Assembly: GCA_023245895.1 (NCBI GenBank)
Contig: JAHFJJ010000012.1
Span: 1 to 37,857, forward strand
Length of the DNA stretch: 37,857 bases
Reading direction: 5' to 3'
From: Candidatus Doudnabacteria bacterium
Lineage (GTDB): Bacteria; Patescibacteriota; Doudnabacteria; UBA920
A model generated the notes under the pieces. It was not told where the DNA came from. It worked only from the letters and a program-made list of their open reading frames with translations, and searched no databases. The translations under genes were made by a program, and so were the position numbers. This document shows, piece after piece, positions 16,035-21,961 of this stretch (position 1 is the stretch's first letter; every line of letters begins with the position of its first letter).

Positions 16035-16421
16035 TTAACTTGCCTTCGGAATCGTTTCCCAAACGCCGATGGTGTTGCCTTCGCTATCAGTAACATAGGC
16101 TACGTAGCCCATGTCCCCTACTTTAACTTTGGGGCGGATTACTTTACTGCCCGCGACAACGGCTTTTTCCACAGCCGCATCAACGTTTGGCACGTCCAAA
16201 ACAATGGTCGGGCTTTTAATGTCTTTTCTCTGCATTATGCCGCCGTTAATAAACCCGGCTGCCTGCGGCATGCCGTTGGTGTCGTCCGTTGGGCCGCTGT
16301 GGGCCATTGTGTAATTCATTTGCGGCATAGGAATATTATGCCAGCCGAATACATCGGCATAAAACTTACTAGCCCTTGCCATATCATCCGCCGGCACCTC
16401 AAAATGTACAACTTTTCCCAT
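16035..16421 (-). CDS. VOC-superfamily protein (glyoxalase/bleomycin-resistance fold)
   Basis: 128 aa made of two beta-alpha-beta-beta-beta units. The start MGKVVHFEVPADDMARASKFYADVFGW and the end YVAYVTDSEGNTIGVWE are typical of small VOC proteins. Metal-ligand-like His7 and the Glu of GVWE are visible, and the substrate is unknown. A good GGGAGG site precedes the ATG. Copies of its first 11-12 codons occur in three repeat elements at 20158, 20879 and 21720. Confidence 0.92.
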   Translation of the reverse strand: MGKVVHFEVPADDMARASKFYADVFGWHNIPMPQMNYTMAHSGPTDDTNGMPQAAGFINGGIMQRKDIKSPTIVLDVPNVDAAVEKAVVAGSKVIRPKVKVGDMGYVAYVTDSEGNTIGVWETIPKAS

Positions 16422-16533
16422 AAATTTGCCTCCCAGGTTTTAATTATTGATAAATAATAGAACGATAAATTAAAATTTCCGTTTCCAACTTAATTATAGC
16501 AAAAAAAATATTTTGTTTGAAATGATAGATAAA

Positions 16534-16565
16534 CGAAGCGCGCCGGTGGTAACCAGCGCGCTTCG
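16534..16565 (-). terminator. Hairpin after the 53-aa gene
   Basis: CGAAGCGCGC and GCGCGCTTCG arms with further pairing inside the loop. On the minus strand it is followed by TTTATCTATC. It probably ends the transcript of the small gene upstream of the VOC gene. Confidence 0.65.
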
Positions 16566-16621
16566 GGTTAGGGTCGGGAAGTCAGCAGTTGATTGGCTTC
16601 CTGGCCGATGCTCGAAAGCCT

Positions 16622-16783
16622 TTATTGCTTGGTTTTCCGACTATTTGCGCTTTTTGAACGCTCTGAGCCGCCGGATGAGCGGCCGGATTGAAAGGGGCAT
16701 TCTTCCGCGTACCCAATAATAAGCATCGGTTCGCCGTCCACAACTGCTCTTCCAACATGGAGCTTCTTCTGTCTATTCGCCAT
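16622..16783 (-). CDS. Hypothetical 53-aa protein
   Basis: Reads MANRQKKLHVGRAVVDGEPM, then LIIGYAEECPFQSG and a Ser/Lys-rich tail ending KTKQ. A strong GGAGGAAACC ribosome-binding site lies at the right distance and a hairpin follows the stop, so it is probably real despite its size. A longer overlapping frame on the same strand (16582-16839) lacks such a start. Function not recognised; the Ser/Arg/Lys-rich tail looks disordered. Confidence 0.6.
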   Translation of the reverse strand: MANRQKKLHVGRAVVDGEPMLIIGYAEECPFQSGRSSGGSERSKSANSRKTKQ

Positions 16784-16868
16784 CTCTGGTTTCCTCCAAT
16801 TTGTTTACCGGCCAACCCGGCAGATAATAATACAAACATTAAAACATTTGTTTAAAAAAGTCAATGAC

Positions 16869-16978
16869 AAAAAACCGGCTTTTTGCCGGTTGTGCAGATA
16901 GGGAACTATTCGCGCGAATAGTTCCTAGATGTTCAGAAGATTTTAAAAATGCAGAGCTTTTCTAAATATTTTTAGTTA
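16869..16978 (-). repeat. Repeat element A: diverged copy behind the ABC gene, with terminator
   Basis: On the minus strand, AACTAAAAATAT overlaps the ABC stop codon. A diverged middle follows (AAAAG, CATTTT still match), then a perfect 24-bp palindrome with core ACTATTCGCGCGAATAGT (16902-16925), and then an ACCGGC/GCCGGT terminator with T-run (16869-16891). The order is the same as in elements B-D, but the VOC-like codons have decayed or were never there. Confidence 0.75.
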
Positions 16979-18739
16979 GGCATCCCTTGTCTTAATGTAT
17001 TTTGCCCAAAGTTTTTGGAAGGCCTTGGAAGAAGTTTTTAGCTCTTCAAAACTGCCGGAGGCGATTATTTTGCCGTCGTCAAAAAAATAGACGGCATCAA
17101 AAAGCGACAGCAAGTGCAGGCGGTGGACAGAGGCAATAATAGTTTGTTTGGGAAAAGCGGAGAAAATATTTTTGAATATTTCCAGTTCATTTTGGAAATC
17201 CACACTGCTGGTGGGTTCATCCAAAAGTATAAGGTCTTTGTCCACGGAAGCCAAGAGCCCCCTGGCCAGCGCAAGCCGCTGTTTTTCCCCACCGCTTAGA
17301 TTGACGCCTTTTTCTACAATTGACGACTCTAGACCTTTGGGCAAACGATCGATAACTTGCGTAAGAAGGGCCATATCTGTAAAAATTTTTAAATGCTGTT
17401 CTGCATATTCAACCCCAAGTGTAATATTTTCCCTAATTGTCGTTGCGAATATCTCGGGGTCCTGCGGAATCAAAGAAATTGAATCGCTAATTGCCTTAAA
17501 ACCATCCGCAATATGCCGGTCATTTATAGTTAAGTTCAAGGTTTTTGGATGGTACAGGTCGCGTAAAACTTTTAAAAAAGTGCTTTTGCCTCCCCCGCTC
17601 TCGCCAATTAACGCAATCCTTTCTCCCTTTTTAACAAGCAGGGAAATGCTGTCTAAATGAAGGTCGGCGCCGTCTTCGGCGTGGTAAGAAAAAGACAGGC
17701 CGCCAATTCCAATTGTTGACCAATTTTTTGGCAGGTATTTTTCTTCAGCCAAAGCCACATCCTGGAAATCTTTGGAAAGCTCTTCGGTGTTGCTTACAGA
17801 AGCCCTGTAGCGGACAATGTCGTTGTAAAGATAGGCAAACTTATAAAAAGTATCGCGGATTTGGTTGGTAAAACCGTAAAGGATGTAAATTGTCCCCACC
17901 AAAACCGTGCCTGTGGTCGCGTTGGAAAAAAGGTAAATGCTAATAACCGCGACAACTGCCAGCCGGCCAAAAATGGAAGCGGAAAACCATTTCCATTCGT
18001 TGAGCTTGCTGTTGATGTTAAACCGCGCGAAAGGCTTTTTAATAAAACCGTCTATGGATTTTAAGACCAGCGTTTCAACCCGCAAAATAATTACGGTTGT
18101 TACGTTGCTTAAGGCGTCAAATATTTTGGCGGAAATGGTGTTATCCATTTTGTTGACAATTTTGTAGCCCGGAACCAGCCGCCTGTCGAATAACGCCAGG
18201 ACGTAAAAGGTAAGAATGCTTATTAGCAGGGCAACCAGGCCGGCAAGGCGGTTAAAAAAGAACATTACGCCAAAAGCCACGGCCAAATGGATAACCCCCT
18301 GCAAAACTTCAAATGTCCTTTCCGAAAAATTAAACAAAGCCGTGGTGCCTTTTTCAATTTTGTCTATGGTATCGCCCGAGTGGTGGTTGGTGTGCCACTC
18401 CATAGGCAGGGCCATTGTCCCGCGCAAAAGGAAGTTTTTATAGTTCCTCCTGACCATAAAGGCATTTTTGGTTTCCATATACCTGGACGGCCCGTGGCAT
18501 GCCCAACAGAATACCTCAAGAACGGGCAGGAGGCTTAGAATAAAAAATAAATGGGGCAGGGTTTCCCTGTGGACGCCGTATGTTTGCAGGCTGTTAAGAA
18601 AAAGGCCCACAATCAGCGGTTCAAGAGCCGCAAATAAGGTTGAAGCCGCGGAAAGTAAAATGTAAAAAATTACATTCCCGCGGTTGCCCTTGGCATACGT
18701 CCACATTTTTTGGAAAAGATAAACTAAAGGGTTGTTCAT
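16976..18739 (-). CDS. ABC exporter (fused permease and ATPase)
   Basis: 587-aa half-transporter that should work as a dimer to export a lipid, peptide or drug. About six membrane helices fill the first 320 residues. The ATPase domain has Walker A GESGGGKST, Q-loop SLIPQDPEIF, signature LSGGEKQRLALARG, Walker B LILLDEPTSSVD and the H-loop His in SVHRLH, all intact. The substrate is unknown. A terminator and a TATAAT-like box lie just upstream. Confidence 0.92.
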   Translation of the reverse strand: MNNPLVYLFQKMWTYAKGNRGNVIFYILLSAASTLFAALEPLIVGLFLNSLQTYGVHRETLPHLFFILSLLPVLEVFCWACHGPSRYMETKNAFMVRRNYKNFLLRGTMALPMEWHTNHHSGDTIDKIEKGTTALFNFSERTFEVLQGVIHLAVAFGVMFFFNRLAGLVALLISILTFYVLALFDRRLVPGYKIVNKMDNTISAKIFDALSNVTTVIILRVETLVLKSIDGFIKKPFARFNINSKLNEWKWFSASIFGRLAVVAVISIYLFSNATTGTVLVGTIYILYGFTNQIRDTFYKFAYLYNDIVRYRASVSNTEELSKDFQDVALAEEKYLPKNWSTIGIGGLSFSYHAEDGADLHLDSISLLVKKGERIALIGESGGGKSTFLKVLRDLYHPKTLNLTINDRHIADGFKAISDSISLIPQDPEIFATTIRENITLGVEYAEQHLKIFTDMALLTQVIDRLPKGLESSIVEKGVNLSGGEKQRLALARGLLASVDKDLILLDEPTSSVDFQNELEIFKNIFSAFPKQTIIASVHRLHLLSLFDAVYFFDDGKIIASGSFEELKTSSKAFQKLWAKYIKTRDA

Positions 18740-18765
18740 AAAAGAATTTTACCTGCTAATTATAA

Positions 18766-18788
18766 CAAAAAATCGGCGGTTTGCCGAA
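18766..18788 (-). terminator. Terminator with adjacent -10-like box
   Basis: TCGGC/GCCGA stem followed on the minus strand by TTTTTTG and directly by TTATAATTAG. It would end the 183-aa gene transcript. The TATAAT could start the ABC transcript about 20 nt before its ATG. Confidence 0.65.
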
Positions 18789-18857
18789 ATGAAAGAAGTG
18801 AGGTGGTGCAAGCGAAAAGAATTTCGTTTGCACCACCTGTGACTGGGTGGGGCGAGC

Positions 18858-19409
18858 TTAGTCATCGCCGGGAAGAATAAGGTGAGGGTATTTGAATCGT
18901 GGGTCTCGTAAAATGTCTGTGCATTCTTTCTCACGGGCCTCTCCGAGCAACTTAACCCATTTTGGGGCGTTGAACGATATGCAGCGGAGTACCTGTCGCT
19001 CCTCCCCCTTCCTAAACGCCCCTTTGGATGCGCTCATGTAGAGAGCGCTCAGGATTCTCAAATTCTGGTTATCAGTCGGCGGTAAGTCCTTTAGAGTATG
19101 CAGTCCCCCTAGTGCCATGAAGCCTTCATTGAACATAAGCCGGTTTGCTACTGTCTCAATCCGCTGGGAAGCAGAACGGCTCGTTCCTCTTTCGGCTGCC
19201 ATTGCCAGCGAACGCAAATCGTAAGTCCATCGTGGCCAAGCCAAGTCGTTGTTCAGAGAAACTGCAGCAGACGCCTCAAACCGGATAGCGAGATAATCGG
19301 CTTCAGCCTGCGTTAGGGATAAAAATCCCTGCTTTCCAATATAAGGAGCCACGCTTCGGTTGAAGAACTGCCTGGCAAAATCCCTATTGTACATGGCAAC
19401 TAATCTCAT
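18858..19409 (-). CDS. Hypothetical 183-aa protein
   Basis: Not recognised. The protein is soluble and mostly helical by composition, rich in Ala, Leu and Arg (LTQAEADYLAIRFEASAAVSL, SASKGAFRKGEERQVL). It has one pair of cysteines and no clear motif. A very good AAAAGGAGG site precedes the ATG. Terminators flank it on both sides, so it is a one-gene transcription unit. Confidence 0.7.
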   Translation of the reverse strand: MRLVAMYNRDFARQFFNRSVAPYIGKQGFLSLTQAEADYLAIRFEASAAVSLNNDLAWPRWTYDLRSLAMAAERGTSRSASQRIETVANRLMFNEGFMALGGLHTLKDLPPTDNQNLRILSALYMSASKGAFRKGEERQVLRCISFNAPKWVKLLGEAREKECTDILRDPRFKYPHLILPGDD

Positions 19410-19467
19410 CCATAGCCTCCTTTTGAATCTTGGTAATACTATAGATCAGGCTAAGTTAATTTGCAAC

Positions 19468-19496
19468 AAAAAAATCGGCCTTTTGCCGATTTTTTT
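19468..19496. terminator. Bidirectional terminator
   Basis: AAAAAATCGGC and GCCGATTTTTT arms. On the minus strand it ends the unit encoding the 82-aa and 91-aa proteins. It is nearly identical to the hairpins at 20128 and 23926. Confidence 0.85.
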
Positions 19497-19507
19497 GTGT
19501 AATTATA

Positions 19508-19756
19508 TTATGCAGTTACAAATTTGGCGATTTTCCAACGAGAGCCTTCTTTCCTCGCCTCAATTACCTTAGCTTTATTTATTTGTGCAATACCGACAGT
19601 AGAGCGACTTTCTCGATTAAATTTTTCGTCTCCCCTTACTGTCAAAACCACCCAACTGCCATTTGGTATTTTGTCGTAGACTCCTGGATTACGGGAAGCG
19701 TAGGTGTCAAATTCAAGAGAAAGACGGATATTTTTTTGTATGAATGCTGTGCTCAT
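19508..19756 (-). CDS. DUF5647-like small protein
   Basis: 82 aa. The pattern KNIRLSLEFDTYASRNPGVYDKIPNGSWVVL, with DEKFNRES further on, resembles DUF5647 proteins as I remember them; this was not searched. It starts 4 nt after the stop of the 91-aa gene, so the two form an operon of the size and style of a toxin-antitoxin pair. Which partner would be toxic is not clear. Confidence 0.6.
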   Translation of the reverse strand: MSTAFIQKNIRLSLEFDTYASRNPGVYDKIPNGSWVVLTVRGDEKFNRESRSTVGIAQINKAKVIEARKEGSRWKIAKFVTA

Positions 19757-19760
19757 AAAA

Positions 19761-20036
19761 TTATGACGAAAATAAATAATTATCTTTAATTTTTTGAAAG
19801 TTAATTAAAATAAACTTTTGGCCGTCGTTAAAAGCTAAGTGGGGATTTTTAGAGAGTAAAGTTTTTATTTGTTTCTTGTTTTTGTGGTAGACGTGTTTGT
19901 GGGGGATGCTACCGTGTGAATTATCTATCCTTAGTATAGTATGAATTTGATTATTTATCAAGGCTTCGTATATAAGGCAAAATTTAACAATTTTTGCCTT
20001 TATTTTTGTAGAATTCGATGCGCAAATAATCAACAT
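19761..20036 (-). CDS. Hypothetical 91-aa protein (possible toxin-like partner)
   Basis: The central motif ILRIDNSHGSIPHKHVYHKN recalls the His-rich core of DUF6516/TumE-like proteins, but the match is weak. The rest is Lys- and Ile-rich. A stop codon lies just before the ATG at 20036, so the protein cannot start earlier. It is co-transcribed with the DUF5647-like gene. A TATAAT-like box lies about 80 nt upstream, after the element B terminator. Confidence 0.5.
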   Translation of the reverse strand: MLIICASNSTKIKAKIVKFCLIYEALINNQIHTILRIDNSHGSIPHKHVYHKNKKQIKTLLSKNPHLAFNDGQKFILINFQKIKDNYLFSS

Positions 20037-20127
20037 TCGTCAAAGTCTTAACAAATTCTTTGTGTTTTATATCTTTCGCCATGATTTTATTTTTATGCCT
20101 GTACAAAACCTTGAAACTAATTATAAC

Positions 20128-20150
20128 AAAAAATCGGCCTTTTGCCGATT
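20128..20150 (-). terminator. Terminator next to repeat element B
   Basis: AATCGGC/GCCGATT stem, then on the minus strand TTTTTTG followed by TTATAATTAG. Same composite as at 18766. Confidence 0.75.
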
Positions 20151-20157
20151 GTATGGG

Positions 20158-20249
20158 TATGGTACTATTCGCGCGAATAGTACCATAGGGGCCGCCGGCG
20201 CCTCAAAATGTACAACTTTTCCCATATATTTTTAGTTTAATTGTTAGAT
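20158..20249 (-). repeat. Repeat element B (leader, VOC codons, palindrome)
   Basis: Minus-strand order: conserved leader beginning ATCTAACAATTAAACTAAAA (20249 down), then the first 11 codons of the VOC gene from ATG at 20225 (one base change), a short variable spacer, then a perfect 30-bp palindrome (20158-20187) with core ACTATTCGCGCGAATAGT and outer bases TATGGT/ACCATA. It starts 5 nt after the toxin stop codon. The ATG opens a 34-codon frame that runs through the palindrome and terminator. Confidence 0.85.
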
Positions 20250-20253
20250 AACT

Positions 20254-20508
20254 TTATTTATAAACTCCTTGCCTATGGTCTACATCTACAACAACAATCA
20301 TCAACTGATTTTTATAAATTTCATAAATTATTCTATAAGGCCAAACCCGCAAAGAATACTGGCCTGAGTATTTGCCAGAAAGCTTTTTCCCTAAAAATGG
20401 GTCTTCAGCCAATGCCAAAAAAGCAATTTTTATTTTTTGCTGAAATTCCTTAGGAATTTTTTCGAAGTGCTTTTCGGCTTTTGGTTTTATTATTAGGGTG
20501 TAGCGCAT
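20254..20508 (-). CDS. RelE/ParE-family toxin
   Basis: 84 aa with the family fold: MRYTLIIKPKAEKHFEKIP, then DPFLGKKLSGKYSGQYSLRVWPYRIIYEI and the C-terminal VDVDHRQGVY. RelE-type toxins cleave ribosome-bound mRNA; the basic residues K, R and the C-terminal HR...Y fit that. It overlaps the 3' end of the antitoxin gene by 59 nt, unusually long for a coupled pair. Repeat element B follows its stop. Confidence 0.9.
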   Translation of the reverse strand: MRYTLIIKPKAEKHFEKIPKEFQQKIKIAFLALAEDPFLGKKLSGKYSGQYSLRVWPYRIIYEIYKNQLMIVVVDVDHRQGVYK

Positions 20509-20788
20509 TGTCTTTTGCTAACAGTTGCTCCAAAGTCGTATATTTTTTATAAGCTCCGCTTTTTATGTCCCTGCGCACTTGGGCAATATCTTTGTCCAAA
20601 TTGGGGAAAATCCTCATTACTTCTATTGTTTCAAGCAAGCTTTCGTACTTCTCCGCCGAAAGCATAACCGCTTTGGGCATGCCTTTGTCGGTAAAAGTAT
20701 AAACTCTTCCGGGCTTTTGTACCTGGTCAGCAAGGTCAAAAATTCTGGCCCTGGCCTGAGAAATTGATAAGGTTGTTTTTGTGTCCAT
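20450..20788 (-). CDS. Phd/YefM-family antitoxin
   Basis: 112 aa. The N-terminal DNA-binding and dimerisation part (TTLSISQARARIFDLADQVQ, YTFTDKGMPKAVMLSAEKYESLLETIE) is typical. The C-terminal tail, which should wrap the toxin, is Lys-rich and extends into the toxin gene. A good AGAAAGGAAA site and a strong promoter with an overlapping inverted repeat lie upstream, as expected for autoregulation. Confidence 0.9.
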   Translation of the reverse strand: MDTKTTLSISQARARIFDLADQVQKPGRVYTFTDKGMPKAVMLSAEKYESLLETIEVMRIFPNLDKDIAQVRRDIKSGAYKKYTTLEQLLAKDNALHPNNKTKSRKALRKNS

Positions 20789-20805
20789 AAAGCGATTTCC
20801 TTTCT

Positions 20806-20840
20806 ATGTACATAATAGCGTACATCAAAAATGCTGTCAA
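20806..20840 (-). promoter_or_regulatory. Promoter and operator of the antitoxin-toxin operon
   Basis: Minus-strand -35 TTGACA (20835-20840) and -10 TATTAT (20812-20817) with 17-bp spacing. The inverted repeat ATGTAC-N8-GTACAT (20806-20825) lies exactly over the -10 box, which suits repression by the antitoxin complex. Confidence 0.8.
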
Positions 20841-20878
20841 ATTTATCATTCTGAATTTCGAGGTTACCCGTTTACTAC

Positions 20879-20970
20879 CTAGGTACTATTCGCGCGAATA
20901 GTACCTAGAAGCTCGCCGGCACCTCAAAATGTACAACTTTTCCGATATATTTTTAGTTTAATTGTTAGAT
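20879..20970 (-). repeat. Repeat element C (leader, VOC codons, palindrome)
   Basis: Same order as element B. The leader (ending at 20970) is identical, the VOC codons run 20946-20914 with the ATG changed to ATC, and the perfect 30-bp palindrome is at 20879-20908 with outer bases CTAGGT/ACCTAG. The start-codon change and an early TAG show that protein coding is not what is conserved. It separates the retropepsin gene from the antitoxin promoter. Confidence 0.85.
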
Positions 20971-21024
20971 TTTGATAAGTTTGTGAAATGTGATAATATT
21001 TTATTATCACGAGCAGAAAAGTTC

Positions 21025-21058
21025 GCCCTATAAGGTTTTTGTCCTTATAGGGCCTTTT
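21025..21058. terminator. Hairpin overlapping the retropepsin stop codon
   Basis: GCCCTATAAGG and CCTTATAGGGC arms around TTTTTGT, followed on the plus strand by CTTTTTT. The minus-strand stop codon of the retropepsin gene lies within it. On the minus strand the T-run is absent, so it may only protect the 3' end. Confidence 0.6.
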
Positions 21059-21476
21059 TTATTTCAATCTCTTCCTTTTGATAATCAAAGTTTACTTTAA
21101 AAAGTTCAAAAAAACCTTTTTGTCCCAAAATTCCGTAGCCTTTGTTGGAAAGATCGTAAGAAAAAATGGCTGGTATGGCAAATCTATGTCCACCAAGACT
21201 CAAGTTGATTGTATGCAAATAAGCTTTTCCGGCCGTAGCGTTTTGGACTCCGCCAAATTGCATAGGAGTTCCGGCTTTAACATCAAGCCCTAGTAGTTCG
21301 CCTATGCTGCCGTCAAAAACACAAGTGTCAGCGCCGGAATCCAGCAGGACTTCGTAGTTGATTTTTTCTCCGCCTCCCAGTAATTGCACCGGAATAATCG
21401 GCCGTAGGATAGAAAATCCGAAAAGAGGTATCTTTTCGGATAAGGAAACTTTTTTGTACTTAAATTTTAACGTCAT
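21045..21476 (-). CDS. Retropepsin-like aspartic protease
   Basis: 143-aa single-domain protease of retroviral-pepsin type, which would work as a dimer. The catalytic motif is VLLDSGADTCVFD, followed by the flap-like region and the second hydrophobic motif GYGILGQKGFF. The ATG overlaps the upstream DUF5678 gene stop as ATGA, so the two are coupled; this pair is known from other bacteria and archaea as far as I recall. The role and substrate are unknown. Confidence 0.85.
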   Translation of the reverse strand: MTLKFKYKKVSLSEKIPLFGFSILRPIIPVQLLGGGEKINYEVLLDSGADTCVFDGSIGELLGLDVKAGTPMQFGGVQNATAGKAYLHTINLSLGGHRFAIPAIFSYDLSNKGYGILGQKGFFELFKVNFDYQKEEIEIKKAL

Positions 21477-21673
21477 AACCAACCACTGCCTACGTAAGTT
21501 ACAATTTCCGTAGGCACACGGTGTAAAATGGGTTCTTTAAAACCTTTTTTTTTGGCCATTTCCCAAGCTTGTTTAGCCGTTTTGCCACTACTAATAACCG
21601 TGACTTCGTCGCTTTCTAAAGCCACCCACAAACCTTTGTATTTCTTGTAAATCTTGCTCCAATTAATAGCCAT
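21473..21673 (-). CDS. DUF5678-like small protein
   Basis: 66 aa: NWSKIYKKYKGLWVALESDEVTVISSGKTAKQAWEMAKKKGFKEPILHRVP. The W-VAL..D..V...G.T..EA...A pattern is that of DUF5678. It is coupled to the retropepsin gene and may be its partner or substrate. Repeat element D lies just upstream. Confidence 0.75.
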   Translation of the reverse strand: MAINWSKIYKKYKGLWVALESDEVTVISSGKTAKQAWEMAKKKGFKEPILHRVPTEIVTYVGSGWL

Positions 21674-21719
21674 AGCTAAATTGTATAATATAAATATATT
21701 TATGCCAAGTTAATCACAC

Positions 21720-21926
21720 CTAAGGAACTATTCGCGCGAATAGTTCCTTAGGATCCGCCGGCACTTCAAAATGTACAACTTTTCCCATACCCAGTAGAAT
21801 TTCTTTGAGATTGTTTGCCTACTCGAGGCATTACAATCAACTCTGACTACTTTAAAATCCAGCAAACCAGCCTATAGTTCTCAAAGAAGCTCTACTGGGC
21901 ATATATTTTTAGTTTAATTGTTAGAT
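21720..21926 (-). repeat. Repeat element D, interrupted by a MITE-like insertion
   Basis: Leader (21926-21904), VOC codons (ATG at 21788, continuing to GCGGAT at 21753, one synonymous change) and a perfect 32-bp palindrome (21720-21751) with outer bases CTAAGGA/TCCTTAG. A 110-bp insertion splits the leader from the ATG. It is the longest of the four copies by palindrome length and the only one with an insertion. Confidence 0.85.
21790..21899. mobile_element. MITE-like insertion with terminal inverted repeats
   Basis: 110 bp with 21-bp terminal inverted repeats (CCCAGTAGAATTTCTTTGAG at the left; 19 of 21 match at the right) flanked by a CATA duplication (21786-21789 and 21900-21903). Elements B and C show the uninterrupted sequence with a single copy. 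An internal hairpin (GATTGT ... ACAATC with TGCCT/AGGCA) is present. It encodes no protein, so it needs a transposase from elsewhere. Family not recognised. Confidence 0.85.
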
Positions 21927-21961
21927 GGTTATTATAACAAAAAATCGGCGAGTTATGGACT

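Noticed and set aside
17065-18665. Several plus-strand frames of 60-170 codons opposite the ABC transporter gene
   Set aside because: All are antisense to a conserved gene with complete motifs and have no independent support.
20121-20225. A 34-codon frame from the VOC-like ATG of element B through palindrome and terminator to TAA
   Set aside because: Copies C and D do not keep the frame (lost ATG or early stop) and there is no ribosome-binding site, so it is a by-product of the repeat.
21790-21899. The 110-bp insertion as a tracrRNA or Cas12-type repeat
   Set aside because: Its terminal inverted repeats and 4-bp duplication, with empty sites in B and C, fit a transposable element; no cas gene or repeat array is near.
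16869-21926. Elements A-D as a CRISPR array
   Set aside because: Copies are hundreds of bases apart, the intervening DNA carries genes, and there are no spacer-sized units or cas genes.
16869-21926. Classic integron cassette array
   Set aside because: No integrase gene is in the window, and the perfect palindrome lacks the imperfect arms and extrahelical bases of attC sites. The cassette resemblance is kept only as a hypothesis.
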